Below, piece after piece: positions 1 through 8,748 of a DNA stretch of 19,786 bases; position 1 is the first letter of the stretch; each line of letters begins with the position of its first letter. The stretch is from the NCBI GenBank assembly GCA_030592565.1, contig JAUVIX010000015.1:1-19786 (forward strand). Reading direction: 5' to 3'. A program made the position numbers and the translations under genes. The notes under the pieces are model-generated. The model was not told the origin of the DNA and did not search any database. It worked only from the letters and a program-made list of their open reading frames with translations. Source of the stretch: Chlorobiota bacterium. Lineage in GTDB: Bacteria > Bacteroidota > Bacteroidia > Bacteroidales > JAADJA01.

Positions 1-932
1 GAAATAATGATAATGTTGAGCTACAATATTTAAATCTAACAGTAGGCGACTGGTATTATGTATCGGTTGATAATAATTACTCATATTATAGAGGTAGCTT
101 TACTCTTTGTATGGAAACTACTGTGGACTATGACTTCTACGAAGGTGCTATTACTATTCCTCATACTGACGGGTGGTGCAGTGCAGATGCTGAGTATTCA
201 ACTTATGGTGCAACATCTGATAAAGTTGCTGCTTCCTGTTGGAACACAGCTCCAAATTATAACAGATGGTTCAAATTCCAGGCTACTGACCCGATTATCA
301 AGATGACTGTTAAACGTGGCGGGCCTTCAAACCAGTTCGGAAATATCCGTAGAATCAATGCTGCCATATGGGAAGATGATGGAACAACAGAAGTAGTTTG
401 TAAACGCTACATCGGAGATAATGATAATGTTGAGCTACAATATTTAAATCTAACAGTAGGAGACTGGTATTATGTATCGGTTGATAATAACTACTCATAT
501 TATAGGGGTAGTTTCTCATTATGTATGGAAACTACAGTAGATTATGACTTCTACGAAGGTGCTATTGAGATACCTTCGCTTGTAGAATGGTGTAGTGCAG
601 ATGCAGAATATTCAACTTATGGTGCAACATCTGATAAAAATGCTGCTTCCTGTTGGAACACATCTCCAAATTACAACAGATGGTTCAAATTCCAGGCAAC
701 AGGAACAGGTAAAGCTACAATTACAGTCCTGAGAGGCGGATCATTTGGTACTATTCGCAGGATAAATGTTGCATTATGGGAATCTGATGGAATTACAGAG
801 ATTGCTTGTAACAGATATGTCGGAAATGATGATAACGTAACTATTCAGGCAACCGGTTTAACCGAAAGTAACTGGTATTACATCTCAGTTGATAATAACT
901 ATTCATATTATCGCGGCTCATTCACTTTATGT
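1..932 (+). repeat. In-frame tandem repeat of about 414 nt (one partial and two full units)
   Basis: Units run 1-110 (tail only), 111-524 (138 codons) and 525-932 (136 codons). Bases 1-110 align without gaps to 415-524 at an offset of 414, with about ten differences, mostly silent and clustered near the junction. Units 111-524 and 525-932 share long identical blocks around METTVDYDFYEGAI and SADAEYSTYGATSDK. The incomplete first unit shows that the array extends left of the window. Homogenised or recently duplicated domains are the likely explanation. Confidence 0.92.
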
Positions 933-2480
933 ATTGATGATGATAGAGTTAAATGGGTTGGAAATATAAGTAACGACTGGGGTAATGCAGGAAACTGGAG
1001 TGGAGGTATTATTCCTTCGGTTACAGATGATATTGTATTGTCAGAAGGCCGGACATATTACCCTGAAGTAAATACTGGTGCAAATGCAAATGTAAAAAGT
1101 CTGGTTCTAAAGCCGAGTACATATCTTACAATTCCAACAGGAAAAAGTTTGGTTGTATTGAATGAACTTATTCTTGAATCAGATGCAGCTGGTAATTCAT
1201 CAATAATTGACAACGGAACACTGAACTATGATGTAACTAAGTCAGCATATCAGACTTATCTTACTGATGACACCTGGCATCTGATATCTTCACCTGTTAC
1301 AAATGCCACAAGTAGTGTATATCTCAATATTTATCTTAAATATTTTACAGAAACCGACAGTTCGTGGCACTATATAACTTCAGTGAATCATACTCTGACA
1401 CCAGGACAGGGATTTGCCGATTGGGCAGCAAGTTGGTTAACAGGGCCAACAGTTGTTACCTACCCAGGAACCTTTAATACTGGTGACGTAACTCCACCGG
1501 CTTTAACATATACGCCAGGAGCTGGTACTGGTGATGGCTGGAATCTTCTTGGTAATCCTTATCCATCTGCTATTGAATGGAACAGTAACTGGACAAGAAC
1601 AAATATTGATGCTACCGTTTATGTTTATAATGGTGATGATGGCCAGTATTATAACTGGAACTCAAATACAAGTCTAGGATCTATGGGTAATGGAGAAATT
1701 CCTCCTGCACAAGGATTCTGGGTTAAAGCAAATGCTGCTTCACCTTTGATTACAATTCCACAAAGCGAAAGAGTTCATACAACAAAGAATTTCTATAAGA
1801 GCTCAGATTCAAAGGCAAATGTTCTGAATCTTGCTGTTAGTGGAAACGGATATGGTGACAGAATGGTTGTAGGTTTCAATCATATGGCTACAGAAAGCTT
1901 TGATAGCGAATTTGATGCATACAAAATTCCAGGAAATATTGATGCTCCGCAGATGTATGCTATTGAGGGTGATTACAACCTTTCAATGGACATTCTTCCT
2001 GTATCTGAAGAGGTTATTGTTCCTGTTAATTTCGTAGTTGGAGCAGAAGGAACATATACAATAACGGCTAATGATGTTGAGAGTTTTGCAGAAGGTACTG
2101 ATATTTATCTTGAAGATATTGCTGAAGATATGATGATAAACCTCAGTAACACAAAGGTTTATGAATTCACAGCAACACCGTTGGATGATGCAGACAGATT
2201 CCAGCTCCATTTTGGATTTAAATCCGGAGTTGAAGAGTCTGAATCGAATGAGGTTTTATCTGTTAAGATATACTCTGTAAATAAAGATGTTTATGTTGCA
2301 GTTCCTGAATCAATAACAGGCAACATCGAAGTCTATGACATTATGGGCCAATTGGTTGTTGAAAAATCTGCAATCAGCGGAACATTAAATAAAATCAGAA
2401 TTCATGATAACCCGGGTATCTACATTGTAAGAATGATGGACACTGATAAGGTTTATTCTGAAAAAGTATATATCAAATAA
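1..2480 (+). CDS. Large repeat-containing secreted protein with T9SS C-terminal sorting domain (5' end missing)
   Basis: The frame is open from the left edge (first whole codon at 3) to TAA at 2478-2480, so the N-terminus and signal peptide lie outside the window; the ATG at 111 is inside a repeat and is not a credible start. Three parts are visible. First, tandem beta-rich repeats of about 137 residues end at 930-932; each holds four Cys and motifs such as WCSADAEYSTYG, NRWFKFQA and WYYVSVDNNYSYYRGSF, a pattern reminiscent of pre-peptidase (PPC-like) domains, which is inference. Second, about 950-1790 has the VKWVGNISNDWGNAGNWSGG and WNLLGNPYPSAI motifs common in large Bacteroidota surface proteins. 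Third, about 2250-2477 resembles a type A T9SS sorting domain (IEVYDIMGQLV, then PGIYIVRMM, ending KVYIK). The product is presumably exported across the outer membrane and released or surface-attached. The role is unknown; adhesion or matrix binding is plausible but unproven. A terminator follows 23 nt after the stop. Confidence 0.85.
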   Translation, partial: NNDNVELQYLNLTVGDWYYVSVDNNYSYYRGSFTLCMETTVDYDFYEGAITIPHTDGWCSADAEYSTYGATSDKVAASCWNTAPNYNRWFKFQATDPIIKMTVKRGGPSNQFGNIRRINAAIWEDDGTTEVVCKRYIGDNDNVELQYLNLTVGDWYYVSVDNNYSYYRGSFSLCMETTVDYDFYEGAIEIPSLVEWCSADAEYSTYGATSDKNAASCWNTSPNYNRWFKFQATGTGKATITVLRGGSFGTIRRINVALWESDGITEIACNRYVGNDDNVTIQATGLTESNWYYISVDNNYSYYRGSFTLCIDDDRVKWVGNISNDWGNAGNWSGGIIPSVTDDIVLSEGRTYYPEVNTGANANVKSLVLKPSTYLTIPTGKSLVVLNELILESDAAGNSSIIDNGTLNYDVTKSAYQTYLTDDTWHLISSPVTNATSSVYLNIYLKYFTETDSSWHYITSVNHTLTPGQGFADWAASWLTGPTVVTYPGTFNTGDVTPPALTYTPGAGTGDGWNLLGNPYPSAIEWNSNWTRTNIDATVYVYNGDDGQYYNWNSNTSLGSMGNGEIPPAQGFWVKANAASPLITIPQSERVHTTKNFYKSSDSKANVLNLAVSGNGYGDRMVVGFNHMATESFDSEFDAYKIPGNIDAPQMYAIEGDYNLSMDILPVSEEVIVPVNFVVGAEGTYTITANDVESFAEGTDIYLEDIAEDMMINLSNTKVYEFTATPLDDADRFQLHFGFKSGVEESESNEVLSVKIYSVNKDVYVAVPESITGNIEVYDIMGQLVVEKSAISGTLNKIRIHDNPGIYIVRMMDTDKVYSEKVYIK

Positions 2481-2502
2481 TACCAAAGAATAAAATTTTT
2501 GT

Positions 2503-2535
2503 AAAATCCCGGTAGATTTCTATCGGGATTTTTTT
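2503..2535 (+). terminator. Rho-independent terminator after the repeat protein
   Basis: Arms 2503-2515 and 2520-2532 form a 13-bp stem with one G-T pair around the loop ATTT (2516-2519); the core is ATCCCGGTAG / CTATCGGGAT. A T run (2530-2535) overlaps the descending arm. It lies 22 nt after the stop of the upstream gene and isolates it from the CotH gene. Confidence 0.88.
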
Positions 2536-2560
2536 GTATTGCTGATTTTAATTAATTTTG
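2530..2560 (+). promoter_or_regulatory. Probable Bacteroidota promoter for the CotH-GH18 unit
   Basis: TAATTTTG at 2553-2560 matches the Bacteroidota -7 box TAnnTTTG exactly. At the standard 19-nt spacing the -33 position (2530-2533) reads TTTT; a true TTTG lies at 2533-2536 with a shorter spacer. Transcription would start near 2567, giving a leader of under 10 nt before the ATG at 2575. The terminator T run doubles as the -33 region. Confidence 0.5.
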
Positions 2561-2574
2561 ACCGAAATTATAAA

Positions 2575-5500
2575 ATGCATTATTTTATTAATATATTATT
2601 CATTTTACTTTTTTACCTTTCTGTCTCTTTTGAGGCATTCGGCCAAATTGCAATAAATGAGCTTTGCCCGCGTAATGCTACAACAATAGCCGATGAAGAT
2701 GATAAATATCCCGATTGGTTTGAGCTTTACAATACCGGAGAGGAGTCAATTTCTCTGATTAACTGGTCTGTTTCTGATAATCCGGATAATCCTTCCAAAT
2801 GGAAATTCCCGGATATTACTTTGCATCCTGATTCTTTTTTGATCTTCTTTGCAAGCGGCAATAACAGGAAAGCAATTGTCAATCATTGGGAAACCGTAAT
2901 TTATTCCGATGAGATATGGAAATACTGGTTGCCTGATCAGGAACCTGATCCGGCATGGATGAATCCTGGTTTTGACGATTCTTCATGGCCTGAAGGTCCC
3001 GGCGGTTTTGGAAGGGGTGATGGAGATGACAACACAATTGTGCCTGATAGTGTACCAACTGTATATATTCGCAAGACTTTCACAGTACCAGATACATCAA
3101 TAATATCTTATGCTTTATTGCATATGGATTATGATGATGCTTTTGTAGCCTACCTCAATGGGGTGGAAATAGCCCGTGCTAATATAGGTTATGCCGAAAA
3201 AATTCAGAAGTGGGACGACTGGGCCTGGGTTGCGCACTTAGCTCAAATATACCAGGGTGGTAAACCGGAGGAGTTCAGAATTAATATGGAACTTTTCAGA
3301 AGTATTATCAACGAAGGTGAAAATCTGCTTGCTATTCAAGGGCTCAATGCCTGGAACAATTATGGAAATTCTTCGCTGATACCGTTTCTCTCTTTTGGGA
3401 TTAAGGATGACTCATTTACTTATCAACCTATACCTGAATGGTTTGGCAATAAACCTGTTTACCTTCATACGAATTTTCAGTTGTCAGGTAGTGGAGAAAG
3501 CCTTACTTTAAGCAATCAGCAGGGCAATAGTGTTGACTTTGTTGAATTCCCTTCGATGAATGCGGATGATTCCTATGGCAGAATGACCAACGGTAGTGAT
3601 GACTTTGTTTTCTTTGATTCGGCATCACCCGGTTTTTCAAATAATAACTCATTGTTTTTCAACGGATATACTAAGGAACCTGAATTTTCAGTACCATCCG
3701 GATTTTACAATGGAAGCATTATTGTGTCAATAGCCAATTTCCAAACAGGTGACACAATACGATTTACTCTTGACGGTGCTGTTCCAATGGATACTTCTGA
3801 ATTATATCAGGAGGCTGTTCACATTGACTCAACAACGGTTTTAAGAGCCAGGGTCTTCAAATCCGGTTTTATCCCAGGAAAAATAATGACAAAAACCTAT
3901 TTAATTGATTTCACGGCAACAGTACCTGTCATTTCAATAAGTGTTGATCCCTTTGATTTGTGGGACTGGGAGAATGGGATTTATGTCATGGGGCCTAATG
4001 CCGACCCCACTTTTCCGTATCATAATGCTAACTTTTGGATGGACTGGGAAAAAACAGCCCATATTGAATTTTTTGACTCTTCTCAGACTATAGGTTTTGA
4101 TCAGGATATCGGATTGAAAATCCACGGTGGTTATTCACGAGCATACCCACAGAAAAGCTTCAGGGTGCTCGCTAAAGGAAGATACGGAAAATCATCAATA
4201 GACTACAAACTATTTAAGGATAAAGATATTAACTCGTTTAAACGTTTTATCCTGCGTAATTCAGGTCAGGATTACAACAATACTCATTTCAGGGATGCTT
4301 TTATGCACAAGCTTATACAAAAGCAAACCGATATTGATATACAGGATTATGAACCATCAGTTGTTTTTCTGAATGGTAGTTATTGGGGCGTTTATAACAT
4401 CAGGGAGAAAATCGGCCCATATTATCTTAATGAAAATTTTGGAACACCTGATGATAATGTCAGTATTCTTCGTGATAACCATAATATTGTCGTTGGAAGT
4501 AATTATCATTATGCTGAAATGATGGATTATATAAAAGATGCTCCGGTTATTGATTCCAATACCGTTGATTCCATTTCAAAACTTCTTGATATTGATAACT
4601 ACACAGACTACTTTATTGCCGAAATGTTTTATGTAAATCCAGACTGGCCAAACAATAATATTAAATGTTGGAGGGAAAACAATACTACTTCACGTTGGAG
4701 ATATATTATGACTGATACCGATTTCGGGTTTGGGCTTTTTACAAGCCCATATAAAAATGAGCTACACAGAATTCTTCATTCAATAATTCTGTACACCGAT
4801 AATCATACTCCATTCAGACGATTGATGGAAAACTCTGAATACAAAAGGTATTTTGTAAACAGAAGTGCCGATATGTATAATACTGTGTTGCATAAGGATA
4901 ATATGATTGCATTAATTGAACAGTTCAGACAAAGGATGGAACCGGAAATGCCGTATCATTTTGATAAATGGGGCGGGAATATGCCAACCTGGGAATCTGA
5001 TGTGAACGGAATGGTTTCATTTGCCGAAATTCGAGAGCCAAATGTTCGTCAGCATTATATTGATGAGTTTAACCTCTCAAAGCTTGTAGATATCACACTT
5101 AATATTGATTCAATTAATCACGGTACAATAAAAATAAACACAATCATACCCGATTCTTTACCCTGGCAGGGAACCTACTTTGATGGCAATCCCATTGACC
5201 TGACAGCAGAACCAAATGATGGCTTTCTCTTTTCGCACTGGAGTTCGAATATGATTATCTCAGGAGAGGATACTTTAAAACAGCACCTTATAGTTAATAT
5301 TGATACAAATGATGTTTTTAAAGCATTCTTTGTGATTGACACAATAGTGCCGGATACCGTACACATTGTCATCAATGAAATAAACTACAAATCAGCAGAT
5401 ACTCTTGATGCAGGCGACTGGGTTGAATTGCTTAATATTGACACTGTAAGCCGCGATCTTTCAGGATGGGTCTTTAAAGACGGAGATGACGACCACCAGT

Positions 5501-6123
5501 TTTTACTTCCTGATCCGACTATTCTCGATACTGCCGAATATGTGGTTTTGTGTCAGGATTTGGATAAGTTCTCCGAGATTTATCCTGACGTAGAAAATAT
5601 TCTGGGTTCATTTGATTTCGGACTTTCAAAAAATGGAGAAAACCTGAGACTATATGATATTGATAACTACTTGATTACATCAGTTAATTATTCTAATGAA
5701 GCACCCTGGCCTGAAAATATCAGCGGTACAGGCAGAACACTGGAATTGTTTGACCCCAACGGAAATTTGAATAGCGGAAACAATTGGTTTGCAGGCTGCA
5801 TAGGCGGATCACCTGGCAAACAGTATGAGGAATGCGATACTGTGGATGTAAAAGAGCTTTATTCCAGTGACGGATATGTTAAAGTATTTCCAAATCCTTT
5901 TGGAGATAAAACAACAATTGAATTTAAGGCAGACGATGGTGATCATTTCAGTTTTAAAGTCTTCAACACTTTTGGAAATCTTGTCAGAGAAGAAAAAACA
6001 ATATTTTTCGAAAAAGAAATTAACAGAATAGAGTTTAGCAGACAGGAATTGAATCCGGGGCTCTACTTCTTTTTTATTTCAGGAAAAGCATGGGTGTTAA
6101 AAGGAAAGTTTGTAATCGAATAA
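2575..6123 (+). CDS. CotH-kinase protein with split lamin-tail domain, chitobiase-like domain and T9SS sorting domain
   Basis: A 1182-residue exported protein. The start at 2575 gives a signal peptide (MHYFINILFILLFYLSVSF, likely cleavage after AFG before QIAIN); a TTG 36 nt upstream lies before the predicted transcription start. Domain order: lamin-tail domain (LTD) first half, about residues 24-100 (INELCP, DWFELYNTGEESISL); an inserted jelly-roll-like segment, about 105-285 (FDDSSWPEGPGGFGRGDG, DYDDAFVAYLNGVEIAR); LTD second half to about 360 (LHTNFQLSGSGESLTL); chitobiase/hexosaminidase C-terminal-like domain, about 366-445 (IRFTLDGAVP); CotH kinase, about 450-830 (IHGGYSRAYPQKSFR, WGVYNIREKIGPYYLNENFG, DTDFGFGLF near residue 714); second LTD, about 930-1050 (IVINEINY, WVELLN); C-terminal sorting domain (VKVFPNPF to FVIE). 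The CotH family includes atypical protein kinases, known from spore coats; substrates in Bacteroidota are unknown. Kinase activity is inferred only. A GH18 gene follows 21 nt downstream. Confidence 0.9.
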   Translation: MHYFINILFILLFYLSVSFEAFGQIAINELCPRNATTIADEDDKYPDWFELYNTGEESISLINWSVSDNPDNPSKWKFPDITLHPDSFLIFFASGNNRKAIVNHWETVIYSDEIWKYWLPDQEPDPAWMNPGFDDSSWPEGPGGFGRGDGDDNTIVPDSVPTVYIRKTFTVPDTSIISYALLHMDYDDAFVAYLNGVEIARANIGYAEKIQKWDDWAWVAHLAQIYQGGKPEEFRINMELFRSIINEGENLLAIQGLNAWNNYGNSSLIPFLSFGIKDDSFTYQPIPEWFGNKPVYLHTNFQLSGSGESLTLSNQQGNSVDFVEFPSMNADDSYGRMTNGSDDFVFFDSASPGFSNNNSLFFNGYTKEPEFSVPSGFYNGSIIVSIANFQTGDTIRFTLDGAVPMDTSELYQEAVHIDSTTVLRARVFKSGFIPGKIMTKTYLIDFTATVPVISISVDPFDLWDWENGIYVMGPNADPTFPYHNANFWMDWEKTAHIEFFDSSQTIGFDQDIGLKIHGGYSRAYPQKSFRVLAKGRYGKSSIDYKLFKDKDINSFKRFILRNSGQDYNNTHFRDAFMHKLIQKQTDIDIQDYEPSVVFLNGSYWGVYNIREKIGPYYLNENFGTPDDNVSILRDNHNIVVGSNYHYAEMMDYIKDAPVIDSNTVDSISKLLDIDNYTDYFIAEMFYVNPDWPNNNIKCWRENNTTSRWRYIMTDTDFGFGLFTSPYKNELHRILHSIILYTDNHTPFRRLMENSEYKRYFVNRSADMYNTVLHKDNMIALIEQFRQRMEPEMPYHFDKWGGNMPTWESDVNGMVSFAEIREPNVRQHYIDEFNLSKLVDITLNIDSINHGTIKINTIIPDSLPWQGTYFDGNPIDLTAEPNDGFLFSHWSSNMIISGEDTLKQHLIVNIDTNDVFKAFFVIDTIVPDTVHIVINEINYKSADTLDAGDWVELLNIDTVSRDLSGWVFKDGDDDHQFLLPDPTILDTAEYVVLCQDLDKFSEIYPDVENILGSFDFGLSKNGENLRLYDIDNYLITSVNYSNEAPWPENISGTGRTLELFDPNGNLNSGNNWFAGCIGGSPGKQYEECDTVDVKELYSSDGYVKVFPNPFGDKTTIEFKADDGDHFSFKVFNTFGNLVREEKTIFFEKEINRIEFSRQELNPGLYFFFISGKAWVLKGKFVIE

Positions 6124-6144
6124 ACCTTACTAATCAAATATCAT

Positions 6145-7941
6145 ATGTACAAAAGATATCTTTTACCGGTTTTCTTATTTTTTCTTACAGCGCTTCTTTT
6201 TGCACAGGAGAAGACGGTTTCTTCAATTCACAAAGAGCAAAGCGAGTATTATAACAGCCTCAATCTAACAACTTCTGCTCAGTACGATTCATTACAGGAG
6301 TTTGATAGGAAACAGATTTTTCTGACACTAAAAAAGGACTATACAATAATAAAAAGAATATTCGGATACTTCCCTTACTGGGCAGGCACAAATTATCTAA
6401 ACTATCAATGGGATTTGCTTTCAGACTTTTGTCATTTCTCATATGAAGTTGACCCATCAACCGGAAATGCTACAACCACTCACAACTGGTACACCTCGGA
6501 TGCTATTGATATGGCTCTGTATAATGATGTGAATGTACACCTTTGTGTCACCCTGTTTTCAGGTCACTACACTTTTTTCAACACACCCTCGGCACAGCAA
6601 ACTCTTATTGATAATATTATTACAATGGTTCAGGACAGAGGGGCTAAAGGAGTAAATATTGATTTTGAGGCAATGCCTTCGGCTTATGGAGATGCTTTTA
6701 CAAGCTTTATGATTGCCCTTAGCGAGCAGATGCACGCTGCCATTTCAGGCTCAGAGGTTAGTATTGCAGCACCGGCAGTTAACTGGAACAACACTTTCAA
6801 CATTCCTATTTTGAAAGATTATATTGATTTTTTTATGGTTATGGGATACGATTATTATTGGAACGGAAGCTCGCAAGCAGGTCCGGTCTCGCCATTGTAT
6901 TCAATGACAGCCTCATCAAGCTATAATTTTTCAAGAACAATATCTTATTACCAGTCACAGGGAGTTCCCGATGAGCAGATTGTTATGGGTGTCCCCTATT
7001 ACGGACGACAATGGCCTACTTCTAACCAGTTTGCACCTTCCTCCACGACAGGGTCGGGTACAGCTTATACATATCGTTATATTAGGAACAATACATCTGG
7101 GCATTACTCAAATGAAAACAAATACTGGGAACCAAACAGCTTTTCGCCCTACTTCTCTTTCTACACCAACGGCTGGAATCAGTGTTTTATGGAGGACACA
7201 TACAGCCTTGGTAAAAAATATGATATTGTGAACCGTAGAAACCTCGGAGGAATAGGAATATGGGCATTGGGATATGATAACGGTTACACCGATTTCTGGG
7301 AGTTGATAGCCGGCAGGTTCACGACTGTCTCACCACCAATCCTGTCCGACACGATATTTGATTCGGGAGGCCCAACATTCGATTACTTTAATAATGAGAC
7401 TTATACTTACACAATTACAGTACCCGGAGATAAACAAATTGACCTTGATTTCGATTACCTCAACCTTGAAGCAAATTACGACACTTTATGGATTTATGAC
7501 GGGCAGGATATTAATTCACCGCTTCTGGGTTTCTTTTCAGGAAATATAAATCCGGAAACAATTGAATCATCAACCAACCATCTGACTCTTCAATTTTACT
7601 CCGACGGAGCCACAACAGAACCGGGCTGGCAAGCCGTTTATAATGCTGTAAATCCAACCACAACAGAAGAAAACAGTTTAACAAAACCGGAATTGAATAT
7701 CTGGCCTAATCCTTTTATTGATGTGCTGAATATTTCATTTTCGCTTGCAGTTTCCTCAGATGTTGTTTTGGAAATTTATGATATTCGGGGTAATTGGGGT
7801 TTTGAGAAGAATTTCAGGCAAATACCCGCAGGAAAAAATATATTGCGCCTTAACCCTATCAACATTCAGTCCGGTACATTTTTACTAATTCTGAAGTCAG
7901 ATGGAGTTGTTTTTGGGAAAAGGGTTGTTATAAAGAAATAA
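6145..7941 (+). CDS. Secreted GH18-family glycoside hydrolase with CUB domain and T9SS sorting domain
   Basis: 598 residues with a signal peptide (MYKRYLLPVFLFFLTALLFA, cleavage before QEKT). The GH18 barrel spans about residues 70-395: FGYFPYWAGTNYLNYQWDLL at the first strand, catalytic motif GVNIDFEAMP (D173, proton donor E175), FFMVMGYDYYW, GVPYYGRQW and GGIGIWALGYD. The motif begins with N rather than the D of DGxDxDxE chitinases, as in the YaaH/spore-cortex group that acts on peptidoglycan-type glycans, so chitin is not the safe substrate guess. A CUB-like domain follows at about 400-510 (FDSGGP, DTLWIYDGQD, LTLQFYSDG, PGWQAVY). The C-terminus is a T9SS sorting domain (LNIWPNPFIDVLNISF to KRVVIKK). 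It probably shares the CotH transcript. No strong terminator is visible before the convergent mazG, 29 nt away. Confidence 0.9.
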   Translation: MYKRYLLPVFLFFLTALLFAQEKTVSSIHKEQSEYYNSLNLTTSAQYDSLQEFDRKQIFLTLKKDYTIIKRIFGYFPYWAGTNYLNYQWDLLSDFCHFSYEVDPSTGNATTTHNWYTSDAIDMALYNDVNVHLCVTLFSGHYTFFNTPSAQQTLIDNIITMVQDRGAKGVNIDFEAMPSAYGDAFTSFMIALSEQMHAAISGSEVSIAAPAVNWNNTFNIPILKDYIDFFMVMGYDYYWNGSSQAGPVSPLYSMTASSSYNFSRTISYYQSQGVPDEQIVMGVPYYGRQWPTSNQFAPSSTTGSGTAYTYRYIRNNTSGHYSNENKYWEPNSFSPYFSFYTNGWNQCFMEDTYSLGKKYDIVNRRNLGGIGIWALGYDNGYTDFWELIAGRFTTVSPPILSDTIFDSGGPTFDYFNNETYTYTITVPGDKQIDLDFDYLNLEANYDTLWIYDGQDINSPLLGFFSGNINPETIESSTNHLTLQFYSDGATTEPGWQAVYNAVNPTTTEENSLTKPELNIWPNPFIDVLNISFSLAVSSDVVLEIYDIRGNWGFEKNFRQIPAGKNILRLNPINIQSGTFLLILKSDGVVFGKRVVIKK

Positions 7942-7970
7942 TAATTGAGTCAATAAATCTTTAATCACTA

Positions 7971-8744
7971 CTACTCCATCGTCTTTGCTTCTTCCCAAAA
8001 GACATCCATTTCGGCAAGTGTCATATCTTTCAAAGATTTACCCAACTCTCTGGCTTTTGATTCGAGGTATTGAAATCGCCTAATAAATTTCCGATTGGTT
8101 TTTTCCAAAGCATCTTCAGGATTAACATCAATGAAGCGGGCATAATTGATAATTGCAAAAATCAGGTCACCCAGTTCATTTTCCATTTTCTCCTTATCTG
8201 AAGATGTTTCAACCTCTTTTTTTAGTTCGCCAAGCTCTTCTAAAACCTTATCCCAAACCTGATGAGGCTCTTCCCAATCAAAGCCCACACCGCTTACCTT
8301 CTCCTGTATTCTGTATGCTTTTACCAATGGAGGTAAAGCCATCGGAACTCCTGACAAAACAGACTCACGCCCTTTCTCATTAAGTTTAATTTTTTCCCAG
8401 TTATCCTTAACCGTCTTTGGGTCATGTGCCTCAACATCTCCATAGATATGAGGATGTCGAAAGACCAGTTTATCGCTAATGTAATTCAAAACGTCAGCAA
8501 TATTAAAGTCGCCGGTTTCAGATCCAATCTTTGAATAAAACACAATATGTAACATCAGGTCTCCCAACTCCTTCTTTATCTCATCAATCTTCTTATCAAG
8601 GATTGCTTCCGAAAGTTCGTAGGTCTCTTCAATTGTGAGATGTCTCAGGCTCTCAAAAGTCTGCACCTTATCCCAGGGACACTTCTCCCTTAGTTCATCC
8701 ATTATTAACAAAAGACGCTCAAAAGCTTCAAGTTTTTCTTTCAT
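7971..8744 (-). CDS. mazG: Nucleoside triphosphate pyrophosphohydrolase MazG
   Basis: 257 residues, close to the E. coli MazG length (about 263). MazG hydrolyses NTPs and dNTPs to monophosphates and pyrophosphate in the cytoplasm, cleaning the nucleotide pool and modulating stress responses. Two tandem MazG folds are visible. The N-terminal one has CPWDKVQTFESLRHLTIEE, with the metal-binding EExxE (E39, E40, E43) followed by ExxD (E59, D62). The C-terminal one has VGFDWEEPHQVWDKVLEELG, then ENELGDLIFAIINYARF and NRKFIRRFQYLE. The ATG lies just 4 nt after the stop of the histidine kinase gene, so the two are very probably co-transcribed and translationally coupled. It converges on the GH18 gene. 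Confidence 0.96.
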   Translation of the reverse strand: MKEKLEAFERLLLIMDELREKCPWDKVQTFESLRHLTIEETYELSEAILDKKIDEIKKELGDLMLHIVFYSKIGSETGDFNIADVLNYISDKLVFRHPHIYGDVEAHDPKTVKDNWEKIKLNEKGRESVLSGVPMALPPLVKAYRIQEKVSGVGFDWEEPHQVWDKVLEELGELKKEVETSSDKEKMENELGDLIFAIINYARFIDVNPEDALEKTNRKFIRRFQYLESKARELGKSLKDMTLAEMDVFWEEAKTME

Positions 8745-8748
8745 TTTG

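Noticed and set aside
111..530. Start of a complete gene at the ATG at 111
   Set aside because: The frame is open to the left edge and the residues before the ATG match the end of the next repeat unit, so the Met is internal and recurs at 525.
1..932. CRISPR-like or mobile repeat array
   Set aside because: The repeats are 414 nt, contiguous without spacers, in frame and protein-coding.
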